Assembly: GCF_004217285.1 (NCBI RefSeq)
Contig: NZ_SHKS01000001.1
Span: forward strand, 1,185,195-1,249,194
Length of the DNA stretch: 64,000 nucleotides
Reading direction: 5' to 3'
Source: Streptomyces sp. BK239
GTDB taxonomy: Bacteria > Actinomycetota > Actinomycetes > Streptomycetales > Streptomycetaceae
Under the pieces are notes generated by a model. It was not told the DNA's origin. It was given only the letters and a program-made list of their open reading frames with translations, and searched no databases. The position numbers and the translations under genes were made by a program. Below, in pieces: positions 1-11,016 of this stretch (the first letter of the stretch is position 1; each line of letters begins with the position of its first letter).

Positions 1-933
<933 letters not shown>

Positions 934-962
934 CCGACAGAGCGGGCGGCTCGGTGTGAGAG

Positions 963-1002
963 CAGGGCCCGGGCAGCGCGAGGACGCGCGGCCCGGGCCC
1001 TG
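963..1002 (+). terminator. Terminator hairpin after gap
   Basis: CAGGGCCCGGGC pairs with GCCCGGGCCCTG (12 bp). A mismatch and a further GCGCG/CGCGC extension follow, closing on an AGGA loop. No T-run follows, as is usual in Streptomyces. It separates gap from pgk. Confidence 0.75.
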
Positions 1003-1068
1003 ACTCACGTCACGACAGGCCTTCTCTACGATCACGGAGTACCACCAGCCCTCCCGGGAGCCCCTTTC

Positions 1069-2280
1069 ATGAAGACGATCGACGAACTTCTCTCCGAAGG
1101 CGTGGCAGGCAAGCGCGTCTTCGTCCGTGCCGACCTCAACGTGCCGCTGGACGGCGGCGCCATCACCGACGACGGCCGCATCCGTGCCGTGCTGCCGACC
1201 GTCAAGGCCCTCGCGGACGCGGGCGCCAAGGTGGTCGTCGCCTCGCACCTGGGCCGCCCCAAGGGCGCCCCGGACCCGGCCTTCTCCCTCGCCCCGGCCG
1301 CCGCCCGCCTCGGTGAACTCCTCGGCGGCGACGTGGCGTTCGCGACCGACACGGTCGGCGAGTCCGCCCGCTCCGTCGTCGCCGGCCTCACCGACGGCCA
1401 GGTCGCCGTCATCGAGAACCTGCGCTTCAACGCGGGCGAGACGTCCAAGGACGACGCCGAGCGCGGCGAGTTCGCCGACCGGCTCGCCGAACTCGCCGAC
1501 CTCTACGTCGGCGACGGCTTCGGCGCGGTGCACCGCAAGCAGGCGTCCGTCTACGACCTCCCGGCCCGGCTGCCGCACGCGGCCGGCTACCTCATCGCCA
1601 CCGAGGTCGGCGTCCTGAAGAAGCTCACCGAGGACGTCAAGCGGCCCTACGTCGTCGCCCTCGGCGGCGCCAAGGTCTCCGACAAGCTCGCCGTCATCGA
1701 CGAGCTGCTCGGCAAGGCCGACCGCCTCCTCATCGGCGGCGGCATGGCGTACACCTTCCTCAAGGCCCAGGGCCACGAGGTCGGCATCTCCCTCCTCCAG
1801 GAGGACCAGATCCCGACCGTCACCGAGTACATCGCGCGCGCCGAGAAGACCGGCGTCGAACTGGTCCTGCCGGTCGACGTGCTGGTCTCGCCCGAGTTCC
1901 CGGACCTGAAGGCGAAAACGCCCACCCACCCCACGACCGTCGCCGCGGACTCGATCCCCGCCGACCAGGAGGGTCTGGACATCGGTCCCGAGACCCGCAA
2001 GCTGTACGCCTCGAAGCTCGCCGACGCGGCCACCGTCTTCTGGAACGGCCCGATGGGCGTCTTCGAGCACCCCGACTACGCCGAGGGCACCAAGGCGGTC
2101 GCCCAGGCCCTCCTCGACTCCCCGGGCTTCACGGTCGTCGGCGGCGGCGACTCCGCCGCGGCCGTCCGCCTCCTGGGCTTCGACGAGAACGCATTCGGCC
2201 ACATCTCGACCGGCGGCGGCGCCTCCCTCGAATACCTCGAGGGCAAGACGCTCCCCGGCCTCGCCGCACTGGAGGACTGA
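1069..2280 (+). CDS. pgk: Phosphoglycerate kinase
   Basis: This enzyme transfers phosphate from 1,3-bisphosphoglycerate to ADP, the first ATP-yielding step of glycolysis, in the cytosol. The 403-residue length is normal. The substrate-binding RADLNVPLD is at about residues 19-27, and the nucleotide-binding GGGDSAAAV is near residue 360. The ATG at 1069 gives the family N-terminus (MKTIDELL). It lies only 5 bases ahead of tpiA, so the two are co-transcribed. A possible -10 (TACGAT, 1027-1032) lies upstream, after the gap terminator. Confidence 0.98.
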   Translation: MKTIDELLSEGVAGKRVFVRADLNVPLDGGAITDDGRIRAVLPTVKALADAGAKVVVASHLGRPKGAPDPAFSLAPAAARLGELLGGDVAFATDTVGESARSVVAGLTDGQVAVIENLRFNAGETSKDDAERGEFADRLAELADLYVGDGFGAVHRKQASVYDLPARLPHAAGYLIATEVGVLKKLTEDVKRPYVVALGGAKVSDKLAVIDELLGKADRLLIGGGMAYTFLKAQGHEVGISLLQEDQIPTVTEYIARAEKTGVELVLPVDVLVSPEFPDLKAKTPTHPTTVAADSIPADQEGLDIGPETRKLYASKLADAATVFWNGPMGVFEHPDYAEGTKAVAQALLDSPGFTVVGGGDSAAAVRLLGFDENAFGHISTGGGASLEYLEGKTLPGLAALED

Positions 2281-2285
2281 CCCAC

Positions 2286-3062
2286 ATGACCGCGCGCACG
2301 CCGCTGATGGCGGGCAACTGGAAGATGAACCTCAACCACCTCGAGGCCATCGCCCACACCCAGAAGCTCGCCTTCGCCCTCGCGGACAAGGACTACGAGG
2401 CCGTCGAGGTCGCCGTCCTGCCGCCCTTCACCGACCTGCGCTCCGTGCAGACCCTGGTCGACGGCGACAAGCTCAGGATCAAGTACGGCGCCCAGGACAT
2501 CTCGGCGCACGACGGGGGCGCCTACACCGGCGAGATCTCCGGCGCCATGCTGGCCAAGCTGAAGTGCACGTACGTGGCCGTCGGCCACTCCGAGCGCCGC
2601 CAGTACCACGCCGAGACCGACGAGCTGGTCAACGCCAAGGTCAAGGCCGCCTACAAGCACGGCCTCACCCCGATCCTTTGTGTGGGCGAGGAGCTGGAGG
2701 TCCGCGAGGCGGGCAACCACGTCTCCCACACCCTCGCCCAGGTCGAGGGCGGCCTGAAGGACCTCCCGGCCGAGCAGGCCGAGACCGTCGTCATCGCCTA
2801 CGAGCCCGTGTGGGCCATCGGCACCGGCAAGGTCTGCGGCGCCGAGGACGCCCAGGAGGTCTGCGCGGCGATCCGCGGCAAGATCGCCGAGCTGTACTCC
2901 CAGGAGCTGGCCGACAAGGTCCGCATCCAGTACGGCGGCTCCGTGAAGTCGGGCAACGTCGCGGAGATCATGGCCCAGGCCGACATCGACGGCGCGCTGG
3001 TCGGCGGCGCCTCGCTGGACGCCGACGAGTTCGTCAAGATCGTGCGCTTCCGCGACCAGTGA
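2286..3062 (+). CDS. tpiA: Triosephosphate isomerase
   Basis: This enzyme interconverts dihydroxyacetone phosphate and glyceraldehyde 3-phosphate. It is a single TIM barrel of 258 residues. Visible landmarks are GNWKMN at residues 10-15 (active Lys), GHSERR with the catalytic His near residue 100, and [11 protein letters not shown] with the catalytic Glu near residue 170. It starts 5 bases after the pgk stop and belongs to the same transcript. A 28-bp perfect palindrome between it and secG may end or attenuate that transcript. Confidence 0.98.
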   Translation: MTARTPLMAGNWKMNLNHLEAIAHTQKLAFALADKDYEAVEVAVLPPFTDLRSVQTLVDGDKLRIKYGAQDISAHDGGAYTGEISGAMLAKLKCTYVAVGHSERRQYHAETDELVNAKVKAAYKHGLTPILCVGEELEVREAGNHVSHTLAQVEGGLKDLPAEQAETVVIAYEPVWAIGTGKVCGAEDAQEVCAAIRGKIAELYSQELADKVRIQYGGSVKSGNVAEIMAQADIDGALVGGASLDADEFVKIVRFRDQ

Positions 3063-3095
3063 GTATGCGGTAGCGGCGATCCGTCGTACCCTTGC

Positions 3096-3123
3096 GGGGG
3101 CGCAGCGACGTCGCTGCGCCCCC
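3096..3123 (+). terminator. 28-bp perfect palindrome between tpiA and secG
   Basis: GGGGGCGCAGCGAC is followed directly by its exact reverse complement GTCGCTGCGCCCCC. In RNA this folds as a stem of about 12 bp with a small GC loop. It lies 34 bases after the tpiA stop and 34 bases before the secG GTG. It can be a terminator or an attenuator controlling read-through into secG. Confidence 0.6.
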
Positions 3124-3157
3124 GTCGTCATCCGAATCCGAGGAAGTTGGTCCAGCC

Positions 3158-3394
3158 GTGGTTTTGGGGTTCTCGATCGCCCTGATCGTCTTCAGCCTGC
3201 TGCTGATGCTGCTGGTGCTGATGCACAAGGGAAAGGGCGGCGGCCTCTCCGACATGTTCGGTGGCGGTATGCAGTCCTCCGTCGGCGGCTCCTCGGTCGC
3301 CGAGCGCAACCTCGACCGCATCACCGTGGTGATCGGTCTGCTGTGGTTCGCGTGCATCGTCGTCCTCGGCATCCTCATGAAGACGAACAGCTGA
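3158..3394 (+). CDS. secG: Preprotein translocase subunit SecG
   Basis: SecG is a small inner-membrane subunit of the SecYEG channel that helps SecA-driven export. I chose the GTG at 3158, which gives 78 residues: helix 1 (about residues 3-22), the conserved cytoplasmic loop HKGKGGGLSDMFGGG, and helix 2 (about 54-73). An upstream in-frame ATG at 3092 would add residues coded inside the palindrome. The GTG has GAGGAAG about 12 bases ahead and gives the usual N-terminus (VVLGFSIALIV). The tpiA-secG linkage is common in actinobacteria. Confidence 0.95.
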   Translation: MVLGFSIALIVFSLLLMLLVLMHKGKGGGLSDMFGGGMQSSVGGSSVAERNLDRITVVIGLLWFACIVVLGILMKTNS

Positions 3395-3630
3395 GCGGAC
3401 GACCGGCCGCTGAGCGGTCGCCCTGCTGAGAGCGCACACAAACGCACATTCCTCACGTAACGCCCCATGTTCGGTACGCGCGGCTGACCGCGGCCTATCA
3501 TGGACGCTTGCAGCGCGGGTCCTGTAACTCCGGTCACTGGACGCGCGTTGGGCCTTACGTAGACTGAGGCGCTCGCGGCGAAGCGAAACCCGACTCGCTT
3601 CGCGGCACCATCACGCAGGGAGTTACGACC

Positions 3631-3966
3631 GTGGCAAGTGGCAACGCGATCCGGGGAAGCCGGGTCGGGGCGGGGCCGATGGGCGAGGCCGAGCGCGGTG
3701 AGTCAGCGCCGCGTCTGCGCATCTCCTTCTGGTGCTCCAACGGGCATGAGACGCAGCCCAGCTTCGCCAGCGACGCGCAGGTGCCCGAGACCTGGGACTG
3801 CCCGCGCTGCGGCTTCCCGGCCGGTCAGGACCGGGACAACCCCCCGGCCCCGCCGCGCACCGAGCCCTACAAGACGCACCTCGCCTATGTGCGGGAGCGG
3901 CGCAGCGACGCGGACGGCGAGGCGATCCTCGCCGAGGCGCTCGCCAAACTGCGGGGCGAGATCTAG
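3631..3966 (+). CDS. rbpA: RNA polymerase-binding protein RbpA
   Basis: RbpA binds the principal sigma factor and stabilises the open complex; it is actinobacteria-specific. This 111-residue protein has the full layout: a flexible basic N-terminal tail (1-28), the core domain with Cys ligands FWCSNGH and CPRCG, a basic linker, and the C-terminal sigma-interacting helices (YVRERRSDADGEAIL onward). The start is the GTG at 3631. The gene is monocistronic: 236 bases separate it from secG, with no convincing known-class promoter visible there, and a strong hairpin follows. Confidence 0.97.
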   Translation: MASGNAIRGSRVGAGPMGEAERGESAPRLRISFWCSNGHETQPSFASDAQVPETWDCPRCGFPAGQDRDNPPAPPRTEPYKTHLAYVRERRSDADGEAILAEALAKLRGEI

Positions 3967-3973
3967 AAGTTGA

Positions 3974-4007
3974 GACCGGCCGGGTGCCTTCGGGTACCTG
4001 GCCGGTC
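3974..4007 (+). terminator. Terminator after rbpA
   Basis: A 15-bp stem with two G-T pairs (GACCGGCCGGGTGCC / GGTACCTGGCCGGTC) closes on the very stable TTCG tetraloop and is followed by GCTTTCC. It starts 7 bases after the rbpA stop. The next 195 bases up to pgi show nothing further that I can support. Confidence 0.85.
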
Positions 4008-4206
4008 GCTTTCCGCCCCGCGCGCCGGCCGGCCCGTCCCGCCCGCTCGCGTGGAGCGTGAGGCGAACCGCCCCTTTCGGCCGTATCTGTTGTCGCACCC
4101 CCGCACGGGCACGCGTCAGCTCATCCCCTGGGCTGATCAATTAGGTTGATACCCGAGCGGGACAAGACGCGCAGCACGGACAGGCGAGGAAGAGGGCTGG
4201 CTCGAC

Positions 4207-5889
4207 ATGAACGCAGACGGCACCAGGCTCAATCAGATGCCCGAGTGGACCGCTCTGGCCAAGCACCGTGAACAGCTCGGCGGGGTGGGGCTGCGCGAGC
4301 TGTTCGCCGACGACCCGGGGCGCGGCGAGACGTACACCCTGCAGGTCGGCGACCTGCACATCGACTACTCCAAGCACCTCGTCACCGACGAGACGCTGCG
4401 GCTGCTGCGCGAGCTGGCCGCCGCCACCGACGTCTTCGGCCTGCGGGACGCCATGTTCCGCGGCGAGAGGATCAACACCACCGAGGACCGCGCCGTCCTG
4501 CACACCGCGCTGCGAGCCCCGCGCGACGCGGTGATCGAGGTCGACGGGCAGAACGTGGTCCCCGCGGTGCACGCCGTCCTCGACAGGATGGCCGACTTCG
4601 CGGGCCGGGTCCGCTCCGGCGAGTGGACCGGCCACACCGGCCGCCGTATCCGCAACGTCGTCAACATCGGCATCGGCGGCTCCGACCTGGGCCCGGCCAT
4701 GGCGTACGAGGTGCTGCGGGCCTTCACCGACCGCGACCTCACGGTCCGTTTCGTCTCCAACGTCGACGGCGCCGACCTGCACGAGGCGACACGGGACCTC
4801 GACCCGGCCGAGACGCTGTTCATCGTCGCGTCCAAGACGTTCACCACCATCGAGACGATCACCAACGCCGGTTCGGCCCGCCAGTGGGTGCTGGACGCAC
4901 TCGATGGGGGCACCTCCCGCTCGAGCGAAGCCGAGAGTGGGGGAGACGCCGCCGTGGCGAAGCACTTCGTCGCGCTGTCCACCAACGCCGAGAAGGTCGC
5001 CGACTTCGGCATCGACACGGCCAACATGTTCGAGTTCTGGGACTGGGTCGGCGGGCGGTACTCCTTCGACTCGGCGATCGGGCTCTCCCTGATGATCGCC
5101 ATCGGCGCGGACCGCTTCCGCGAGATGCTCGACGGCTTCCGGCTCGTCGACGAGCACTTCCGCACCGCACCCGCCGAGGCCAACGCCCCTTTGCTGCTCG
5201 GGCTGCTGGGCGTCTGGTACGGCAACTTCCACGACGCGCAGTCGCACGCCGTGCTGCCGTACAGCCACTACCTGTCCAAGTTCGCCGCGTATCTCCAGCA
5301 GTTGGACATGGAGTCCAACGGCAAGTACGTCGGCCGCGACGGCCGGGAGGTGGACTGGCAGACGGGCCCGGTGGTGTGGGGCACGCCGGGCACCAACGGC
5401 CAGCACGCGTACTACCAGTTGATCCACCAGGGGACGAAGCTGATCCCGGCGGACTTCATCGGCTTCGCCGAGCCGGTCGCCGAGCTCAGCGACCGGCTCA
5501 AGGCGCAGCACGACCTGCTGATGGCCAACTTCTTCGCCCAGACGCAGGCGCTGGCCTTCGGCAAGACGCCGGACGAGGTGCGCGAGGAGGGCGTGCCCGA
5601 GGAACTGGTCGCCCACAAGACGTTCAAGGGCGACCACCCGACGACGACGATCCTCGCGGGCGAGCTGACGCCGTCGGTCCTCGGCCAGCTCATCGCCCTC
5701 TACGAGCACAAGGTGTTCGTGCAGGGCGCGATCTGGAACATCGACTCCTTCGACCAGTGGGGCGTGGAGCTGGGCAAGGTCCTCGCCAAGCGCGTCGAAC
5801 CGGCCCTGACCGACGGCGCGGACGTGCCGGGCCTGGACGCCTCCACACGGGCGCTGGTCGCCAGGTACCGCACACTGCGCGGCCGCTGA
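4207..5889 (+). CDS. pgi: Glucose-6-phosphate isomerase
   Basis: This cytosolic enzyme interconverts glucose 6-phosphate and fructose 6-phosphate, linking glycolysis to the pentose phosphate genes at 16.3-23 kb. It has 560 residues. Both family signatures are present: [12 protein letters not shown] near residue 283 and [15 protein letters not shown] near 510. The active-site [14 protein letters not shown] segment is also there. Oddly, residues about 234-247 ([13 protein letters not shown]) come from an intragenic copy of a Streptomyces repeat (4904-4945) that keeps the frame, so the surface loop there is longer than in a typical homologue. The gene ends 9 bases from the convergent FtsX-type permease gene, with no room for a shared terminator. 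Confidence 0.97.
   Translation: MNADGTRLNQMPEWTALAKHREQLGGVGLRELFADDPGRGETYTLQVGDLHIDYSKHLVTDETLRLLRELAAATDVFGLRDAMFRGERINTTEDRAVLHTALRAPRDAVIEVDGQNVVPAVHAVLDRMADFAGRVRSGEWTGHTGRRIRNVVNIGIGGSDLGPAMAYEVLRAFTDRDLTVRFVSNVDGADLHEATRDLDPAETLFIVASKTFTTIETITNAGSARQWVLDALDGGTSRSSEAESGGDAAVAKHFVALSTNAEKVADFGIDTANMFEFWDWVGGRYSFDSAIGLSLMIAIGADRFREMLDGFRLVDEHFRTAPAEANAPLLLGLLGVWYGNFHDAQSHAVLPYSHYLSKFAAYLQQLDMESNGKYVGRDGREVDWQTGPVVWGTPGTNGQHAYYQLIHQGTKLIPADFIGFAEPVAELSDRLKAQHDLLMANFFAQTQALAFGKTPDEVREEGVPEELVAHKTFKGDHPTTTILAGELTPSVLGQLIALYEHKVFVQGAIWNIDSFDQWGVELGKVLAKRVEPALTDGADVPGLDASTRALVARYRTLRGR
4904..4945 (+). repeat. REP-like Streptomyces repeat inside pgi
   Basis: The 42 bases run from ATGGGGGCACCTCCCGCTCG through AGCGAAGCCGAG to AGTGGGGGAG. 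The two arms (CTCCC and GGGAG outside, CTCGAGCGAAGCCGAG inside) can fold as a hairpin. From memory this is the short palindromic repeat found many times between genes in Streptomyces genomes. Here it is within a coding sequence, in frame, and without stops. No other copy was noticed in this window. Confidence 0.6.
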
Positions 5890-5898
5890 GCACGCCGC

Positions 5899-8187
5899 TC
5901 AGGTCACGGCGCTGAGCGTGTCCGCGAGTCTGCGGCGGGAGGCGCGGGCGGCCGGAAGCGCCGCCAGGGCGGTCGCGCCCAGCACGGCCGCCGCGCCGAG
6001 CAGCAGCAGGAGCGGCAGGGGCGGGGACTGCGCGATCCCCGCCCCGATGCCGCTGGACCGGCCCTGGGCGTCGATCAGCCAGTGCGCGAGAGGCGTGCCC
6101 AGGGCCGTGCCCACCACGGCCGCCGTCAGCGTCGTGCAGGCGGTGGCCGTCACCGTGATCGCGGTGATCTGGCGGGGGGACAGTCCGACGGCCTTGAGGG
6201 CGAGCAGATCGCGTTCGCTTTCACGGACCGTGCCCCCGATCACCGTCAGCAGCTCGATCAGCCCGATCAGGGCCAGGACGGCGATCACCGCCACCACCAC
6301 CCCGCGCAGCGGGGAGAGCCCGTCGGCCGGGTTGACGGCGGTGTGGACGTCCAGACGGCCCTGACCGGCCGAGGTGAGGCGGGCGGCGACCGCGGCCGGG
6401 TCGGCGCCGGGGGTCAGCCGGAGCTGGTAGAGGGTCGGGCCGCCCAGCTCGGGCGCGTTCTCGTGGAGCGTGTCGAGCGAGGTGGAGATGACCCGGCCCG
6501 CGTTCTCCGGTTCGATGCTGCGCCCCACGATGTGCAGGATCTGCGGCTGGTCGCCCACCGTCATCCGCACCCAGTCGCCGACGCCCACGTCCAGCAGGTC
6601 GAGCAGACCCTGCCCGGCCACCGCCTCGTCCGGGCCGTGCGCCGGACGGCCCTCGGCCAGGGTGTACGGGTAGGGGTCCTGGCGGGTGCCGTAGCCGCGC
6701 AGGGCGATGGTGGCCGTCTGGCCGGGGACCAGGGCCGCCACCTCCACACCGGGGTAGGCGGCGGCGACCTGCGGATCGCGGGTGAGGAGCGCGCGCGTGG
6801 AGGCGTCGGCGAGCGCGGCGTCCGGGTGGACCGTGAGCGCGGTGGGAAGGCCCGTCCGCTCGGGTGCGCTGTGGAAGCGGTCGATCGTGGTCCAGGCGCT
6901 CAACGCGACCACGATCAGCAGCAGCGGCAGCGCGAGCCGGGCCACCGTCGCCAGGGACCTCAGCCGGCGGGTGAGGAAGGCCTTGTGCCAGCCGAGGACC
7001 AGTGCGGGCGGCAACCGCAGCCCGAGAGCCCTCAGCGCCGCCCCGGACAGCCGTCCGCCCGACGGCGAGACCGGACGCGGCACCGGCACCGGCGGCACAC
7101 GCCCCGCCCGCCACGCGGCGAGACCGGTGATCGCGGCGATGAACAGCACCGCCCCGGCCGGCACCGCGAACAACGCCACCGTGTGCCCCGGCAGCCCCTG
7201 CCAGACGCCGACCGCGTCCCCGAGCCGGCCGGGGACGAGGCTGCCCAGCGCCTGGGTGAGGGCCGCCGCGGCCGTCGCGCCCAGCAGCGCGTAGGCGATG
7301 TGCTGGAGCAGGAAGATCCGCACGACCTGGCCGGGGGTGAAGCCGATCGCCTTCAGGATCGAGATGTCCCGCAGATGACCGCGGATCCGGGTGGCGATCG
7401 CACCGTGCACCGCGAACCCGGCGGCGACGAGGGCGCCCAGCCCGAACAGGCCCAGCACCTGACCCAGCAGCCGGTTGTCGCCCTGGGCCTCGGCACGCGC
7501 CTGCTGCCAGGTGGAGACCTCGCTGACCGCGCCGGCGCCCAGCACCGTGACCGCGCGCTGGACGGCGTAGTCCGTGTCGTCGGGATCGGCCAGGCGCAGC
7601 CCGACCACCTGGCCGGACGGATCCGGCACGGCGGACGGCAGCGCCCAGACCACGCCGGGCCGGTCGCCCGGGCTGTAGCGGGGCTCGGCGCTGTCGGCGA
7701 TGCCGAGCACGGTCAGTTCGTGCGCGGCGCCGGGCACGGCGAGGGTGTCGCCGGGCTCGGCGACCAGAGTGCGGGCGAGGCGGCTCTCCAGGACCACGCC
7801 GTCGGGTGTCGTGGGATCCAGCCAGCGGCCGGAGAGCAGCAGCGGGCGGCCCACGGCCGGCTGCTCGGACGTCCCGCGCAGCTCGACCGAGGCGCGGGCG
7901 CCGCGCGAGGTCACGGTGGTGGAGGCGGTCGGCCAGGGCCCGGCGACGGAGTCGACGCCGTCCAGCGAGCGCAGCCCGTCCGTCGCGGCGGACGGGCCGG
8001 TGTGGATCCACACGTGCGCGCCGCGCGCCTGGGTGAACACCCGCTGCCAGGGGTTGGTGGCGTACCCGAACAGCGCCGCCGCCAGCAGCAGCGAGGCGAC
8101 GACGCCCGCCGTGGCCAGCACCAGGAACAGCGCCTCGCCGCGGTGCGTGCGCAGATCGGAGTGCGCCCAGCGCAAGGTGGCCCGCAC
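5899..8187 (-). CDS. FtsX/MacB-type ABC transporter permease
   Basis: This is a membrane subunit of a 3-component-like ABC system, probably for lipid, peptide or drug export or for envelope signalling; the substrate is not predictable. The 762 residues show a helix at about 18-43, a long extracytoplasmic part, then a block of three helices of the FtsX domain (about 240-370). A second extracytoplasmic part follows, then a second FtsX block near the C-terminus (about 630-745). This is the duplicated topology of large actinobacterial FtsX permeases. It lies 38 bases after the ATPase gene and is presumably co-transcribed with padR and the ATPase. Confidence 0.88.
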   Translation of the reverse strand: MRATLRWAHSDLRTHRGEALFLVLATAGVVASLLLAAALFGYATNPWQRVFTQARGAHVWIHTGPSAATDGLRSLDGVDSVAGPWPTASTTVTSRGARASVELRGTSEQPAVGRPLLLSGRWLDPTTPDGVVLESRLARTLVAEPGDTLAVPGAAHELTVLGIADSAEPRYSPGDRPGVVWALPSAVPDPSGQVVGLRLADPDDTDYAVQRAVTVLGAGAVSEVSTWQQARAEAQGDNRLLGQVLGLFGLGALVAAGFAVHGAIATRIRGHLRDISILKAIGFTPGQVVRIFLLQHIAYALLGATAAAALTQALGSLVPGRLGDAVGVWQGLPGHTVALFAVPAGAVLFIAAITGLAAWRAGRVPPVPVPRPVSPSGGRLSGAALRALGLRLPPALVLGWHKAFLTRRLRSLATVARLALPLLLIVVALSAWTTIDRFHSAPERTGLPTALTVHPDAALADASTRALLTRDPQVAAAYPGVEVAALVPGQTATIALRGYGTRQDPYPYTLAEGRPAHGPDEAVAGQGLLDLLDVGVGDWVRMTVGDQPQILHIVGRSIEPENAGRVISTSLDTLHENAPELGGPTLYQLRLTPGADPAAVAARLTSAGQGRLDVHTAVNPADGLSPLRGVVVAVIAVLALIGLIELLTVIGGTVRESERDLLALKAVGLSPRQITAITVTATACTTLTAAVVGTALGTPLAHWLIDAQGRSSGIGAGIAQSPPLPLLLLLGAAAVLGATALAALPAARASRRRLADTLSAVT

Positions 8188-8225
8188 CGTCTCAGCCCTT
8201 CCGGGATTCGTCGTACGCCCGCACG

Positions 8226-8971
<746 letters not shown>

Positions 8972-8975
<4 letters not shown>

Positions 8976-9514
8976 TCCAGCTCCTCCAGCTCGCTCAGCT
9001 CGTTCAGCTCTTCCAGTTCTTCCTGACACCGCTCCAGCCAGTCCAGGTCGGCCTGCAGGTGCAGCATCGCGCCCTCGATCAGCAGATGGGCGATGCGGTT
9101 GTTCCGGTCCTCGGCGGCCGCCAGCTTCGACAGGGAACGCATGGTGTTCAGGTACTGGCGACGCTGCTGGTTGATGAGGGCGACCTGGTCGGCGAGGCCG
9201 GTACGCGGGGCGAGGGCCAGTTTCATGAAGAACTCGTCCCGCACCCGCGGCTCGTCCTCGGGCTCCGAGAACCAGGTGCGCAGCGCCGCCCGCCCGTCGT
9301 CGGTGAGGTGGTAGACCTTCTTGTTGGGCCGGCTGGACTGCTCGACGGCCTCGCCCTCGATCAGCCCCTGCTTCTCCAGGCGGCCGAGGGTCACGTAGAC
9401 CTGGCCGACGTTCGGCTGAGGGTACGCGGAGCCCAGCAGTTGCTCAAGGTCCTGCTTCAGCTCGTACCCGTGGGCCGGTCCGCGCGCGAGAAGTGCCAGG
9501 AGGGGCAGGCGCAC
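8972..9514 (-). CDS. PadR family transcriptional regulator
   Basis: This is a winged-helix repressor of the PadR family with a C-terminal coiled-coil dimerisation part (about residues 90-165). The N-terminal MRLPLLALLARGPAHGYEL is the typical PadR recognition fold, and the wing region TLGRLEKQGLIEGE follows. The GTG start at 9514 has CAGGAGGA ahead. It heads the operon with the FtsX ABC system and probably controls it. The last 16 residues are a repetitive Leu/Glu tail (EELEELNELSELEELE) written in repeated CTGGAG units. An inverted repeat at 9575-9589 in the divergent region may be its operator, though the same motif recurs before the glucosidase gene. Confidence 0.92.
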
Positions 9515-9574
9515 TCGTGCTGTCCTCCTGTCCTCGCCCTGGGGTTTATTGTGCTCCAGGCCCTAGTATCGCCC

Positions 9575-9589
9575 ATACCTAACAGGTAT
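9575..9589. promoter_or_regulatory. Operator-like inverted repeat, TACCTAACA family, copy 1
   Basis: ATACCT-AAC-AGGTAT is a perfect dyad in the region between padR and the solute-binding protein gene. It shares TACCTAACANGYA with the two sites upstream of the GH13 gene. The regulator is not known; PadR is one candidate and an unlinked sugar regulator is another. Confidence 0.6.
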
Positions 9590-9646
9590 ACATGGCCTCT
9601 GACTCCGGGTGAAGGCGCCCGGGGCCGGGTGCGCTGGGAGGAACCT

Positions 9647-10915
9647 ATGCGGTGGATACGTGCCGCCGGTAGGGGACTCCTCGTTCTGATCGTGGTCATG
9701 ACCGGATACGTCGCCTCGGGAGCCCGCGCCGACGAGGGGGGCGGCGACGGCCGGGGGCCGCTGACGCTCGCCACCGCCGGAGACCTCACCGGCTACCTGG
9801 GCCCCCTGCTCCAGGGCTGGAACCGCACCCACCCCGGCGAGCGGGTCACCCTCGTCGAGCTTCCGGACTCCGCCGACGAGACCCACGCGCAGATGGCCAC
9901 CGACCTGCGCGACGGCGACCGCAGCCGCTTCGACGTCCTCAACATCGACGTCAGCTGGACCTCCGAGTTCGCCGCCGCGGGCTGGATACGCCCGCTGCCC
10001 GCCGACCGTTTCCCCCTGCGGGACTTCCTCGCGCCGGTCGTGGACACGGCCACCTACGACGGGCGGCTGTACGCCGTCCCGTACGTCACCAACGCCGGCC
10101 TCCTCCTCTACCGCGCGGACGTGCTCGCCGAGGAGGGCGTCCCGCCGCCGCGCACCTGGGCCGAACTGGAACGGTACGCCCGGACCATCGCCCCGAAGCA
10201 CGGGCTCGACGGTTACGCCGGACAGTTCCTGCCCTACGAGGGGCTCACCGTGAACGCCGCAGAGGCCGTCTACTCGGCGGGCGGCAGCGTCCTCGGCGAC
10301 GAGGGGGCGCGGGTCACCGTGGACTCGGCCGCCGCCCGCGAGGGCATCGGCTTCCTCGCCCGGGGCGTGCGCGAGGGCTGGATACCGAAACGGGCCCTCA
10401 CCTACAAGGAGGAGGAGTCCAAGCAGGCCTTCCAGGACGGCCGGCTGCTCTTCCTGCGCAACTGGCCCTACGCCTACGTCGCCGCCTCCGCCCCCTCCTC
10501 GAAGGTCGCCGGACAGGTCGGCGCCGTGCCGCTGCCCGGACCGGACGGTCCCGGAACCAGCGTCCTGGGCGGCTCCAACCTCGCGGTGAACACGCACGCA
10601 CGGCACCCCGACTCCGCCGCGCGGCTGATCGCCTACCTCACCAGCGAGCCCGTCCAGCGCCAGGTCCTCACCCGCGGCGCGCTGCCGCCGGTGCGCGCCG
10701 CGCTCTACGAGGACCCCGGACTGATCCGGGCGTTCCCGTATCTGCCGACCCTGCGCGAGAGCGTGCTCGCGGCCGCGCCGCGCCCCAAGAGCCCGCGCTA
10801 CGACCAGGTCAGCCTGGTCGTGCAGTCGGTCGTGCACGACGCCATGGCCGGGCACGAGACGCCCGAGGCGGCGGTGCGCCGGCTGGCGCGGGAACTCGCC
10901 GCGATCTCCCGCTGA
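9647..10915 (+). CDS. Extracellular sugar-type solute-binding protein
   Basis: This is a family 1 extracellular solute-binding protein (MalE-like fold) of 422 residues, of the kind that feeds oligosaccharides to ABC permeases. The ATG at 9647 has GGGAGGAA ahead. It gives a signal peptide (hydrophobic stretch about 10-24, then ASGARA before DEGGG). There is no lipobox Cys, so the protein should be released or held differently from the lipoprotein binding protein at 12717. The internal segments DVLNIDVSWTSEFAAAGWI and YAVPYVTNAGLLLYRAD are typical of trehalose/maltose-binding proteins. It has no permeases of its own next to it and presumably works with, or is regulated with, the downstream alpha-glucoside operon. 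Confidence 0.85.
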   Translation: MRWIRAAGRGLLVLIVVMTGYVASGARADEGGGDGRGPLTLATAGDLTGYLGPLLQGWNRTHPGERVTLVELPDSADETHAQMATDLRDGDRSRFDVLNIDVSWTSEFAAAGWIRPLPADRFPLRDFLAPVVDTATYDGRLYAVPYVTNAGLLLYRADVLAEEGVPPPRTWAELERYARTIAPKHGLDGYAGQFLPYEGLTVNAAEAVYSAGGSVLGDEGARVTVDSAAAREGIGFLARGVREGWIPKRALTYKEEESKQAFQDGRLLFLRNWPYAYVAASAPSSKVAGQVGAVPLPGPDGPGTSVLGGSNLAVNTHARHPDSAARLIAYLTSEPVQRQVLTRGALPPVRAALYEDPGLIRAFPYLPTLRESVLAAAPRPKSPRYDQVSLVVQSVVHDAMAGHETPEAAVRRLARELAAISR

Positions 10916-10961
10916 CGAGAGCCGGCCGCGCGCTTCACTCCCTTCACGCCTCCCCTCCCTA

Positions 10962-10978
10962 GTTACTTGTTAGGTAAC
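10962..10978. promoter_or_regulatory. Operator-like inverted repeat, TACCTAACA family, copy 2
   Basis: GTTACTTGTTAGGTAAC is a 17-bp imperfect palindrome with GTTAC/GTAAC arms. Its reverse complement contains TACCTAACAAGTA, matching copies 1 and 3. It lies about 75 bases upstream of the GH13 start, just ahead of the TTGACA -35 element. Confidence 0.65.
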
Positions 10979-11016
10979 GCGTAGGTCTCATCTCGCCCTG
11001 GTGCGGGTTCTTTTCG

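Noticed and set aside
3537..3565. CTGGAC-N17-TAGACT as the rbpA promoter
   Set aside because: The -35 match is poor and no SigR-type GGAAT/GTT pair could be found, so no promoter is claimed for rbpA.
4141..5709. 522-residue open frame on the minus strand opposite pgi
   Set aside because: It is rich in Val/Gly/Arg/Asp as expected for a shadow of a GC-rich gene, has no recognisable domain and lies wholly antisense to pgi.
9059..9646. N-terminal extension of the solute-binding protein frame back to 9059
   Set aside because: The extension is antisense to padR. The ATG at 9647 has a strong ribosome binding site and opens a signal peptide.
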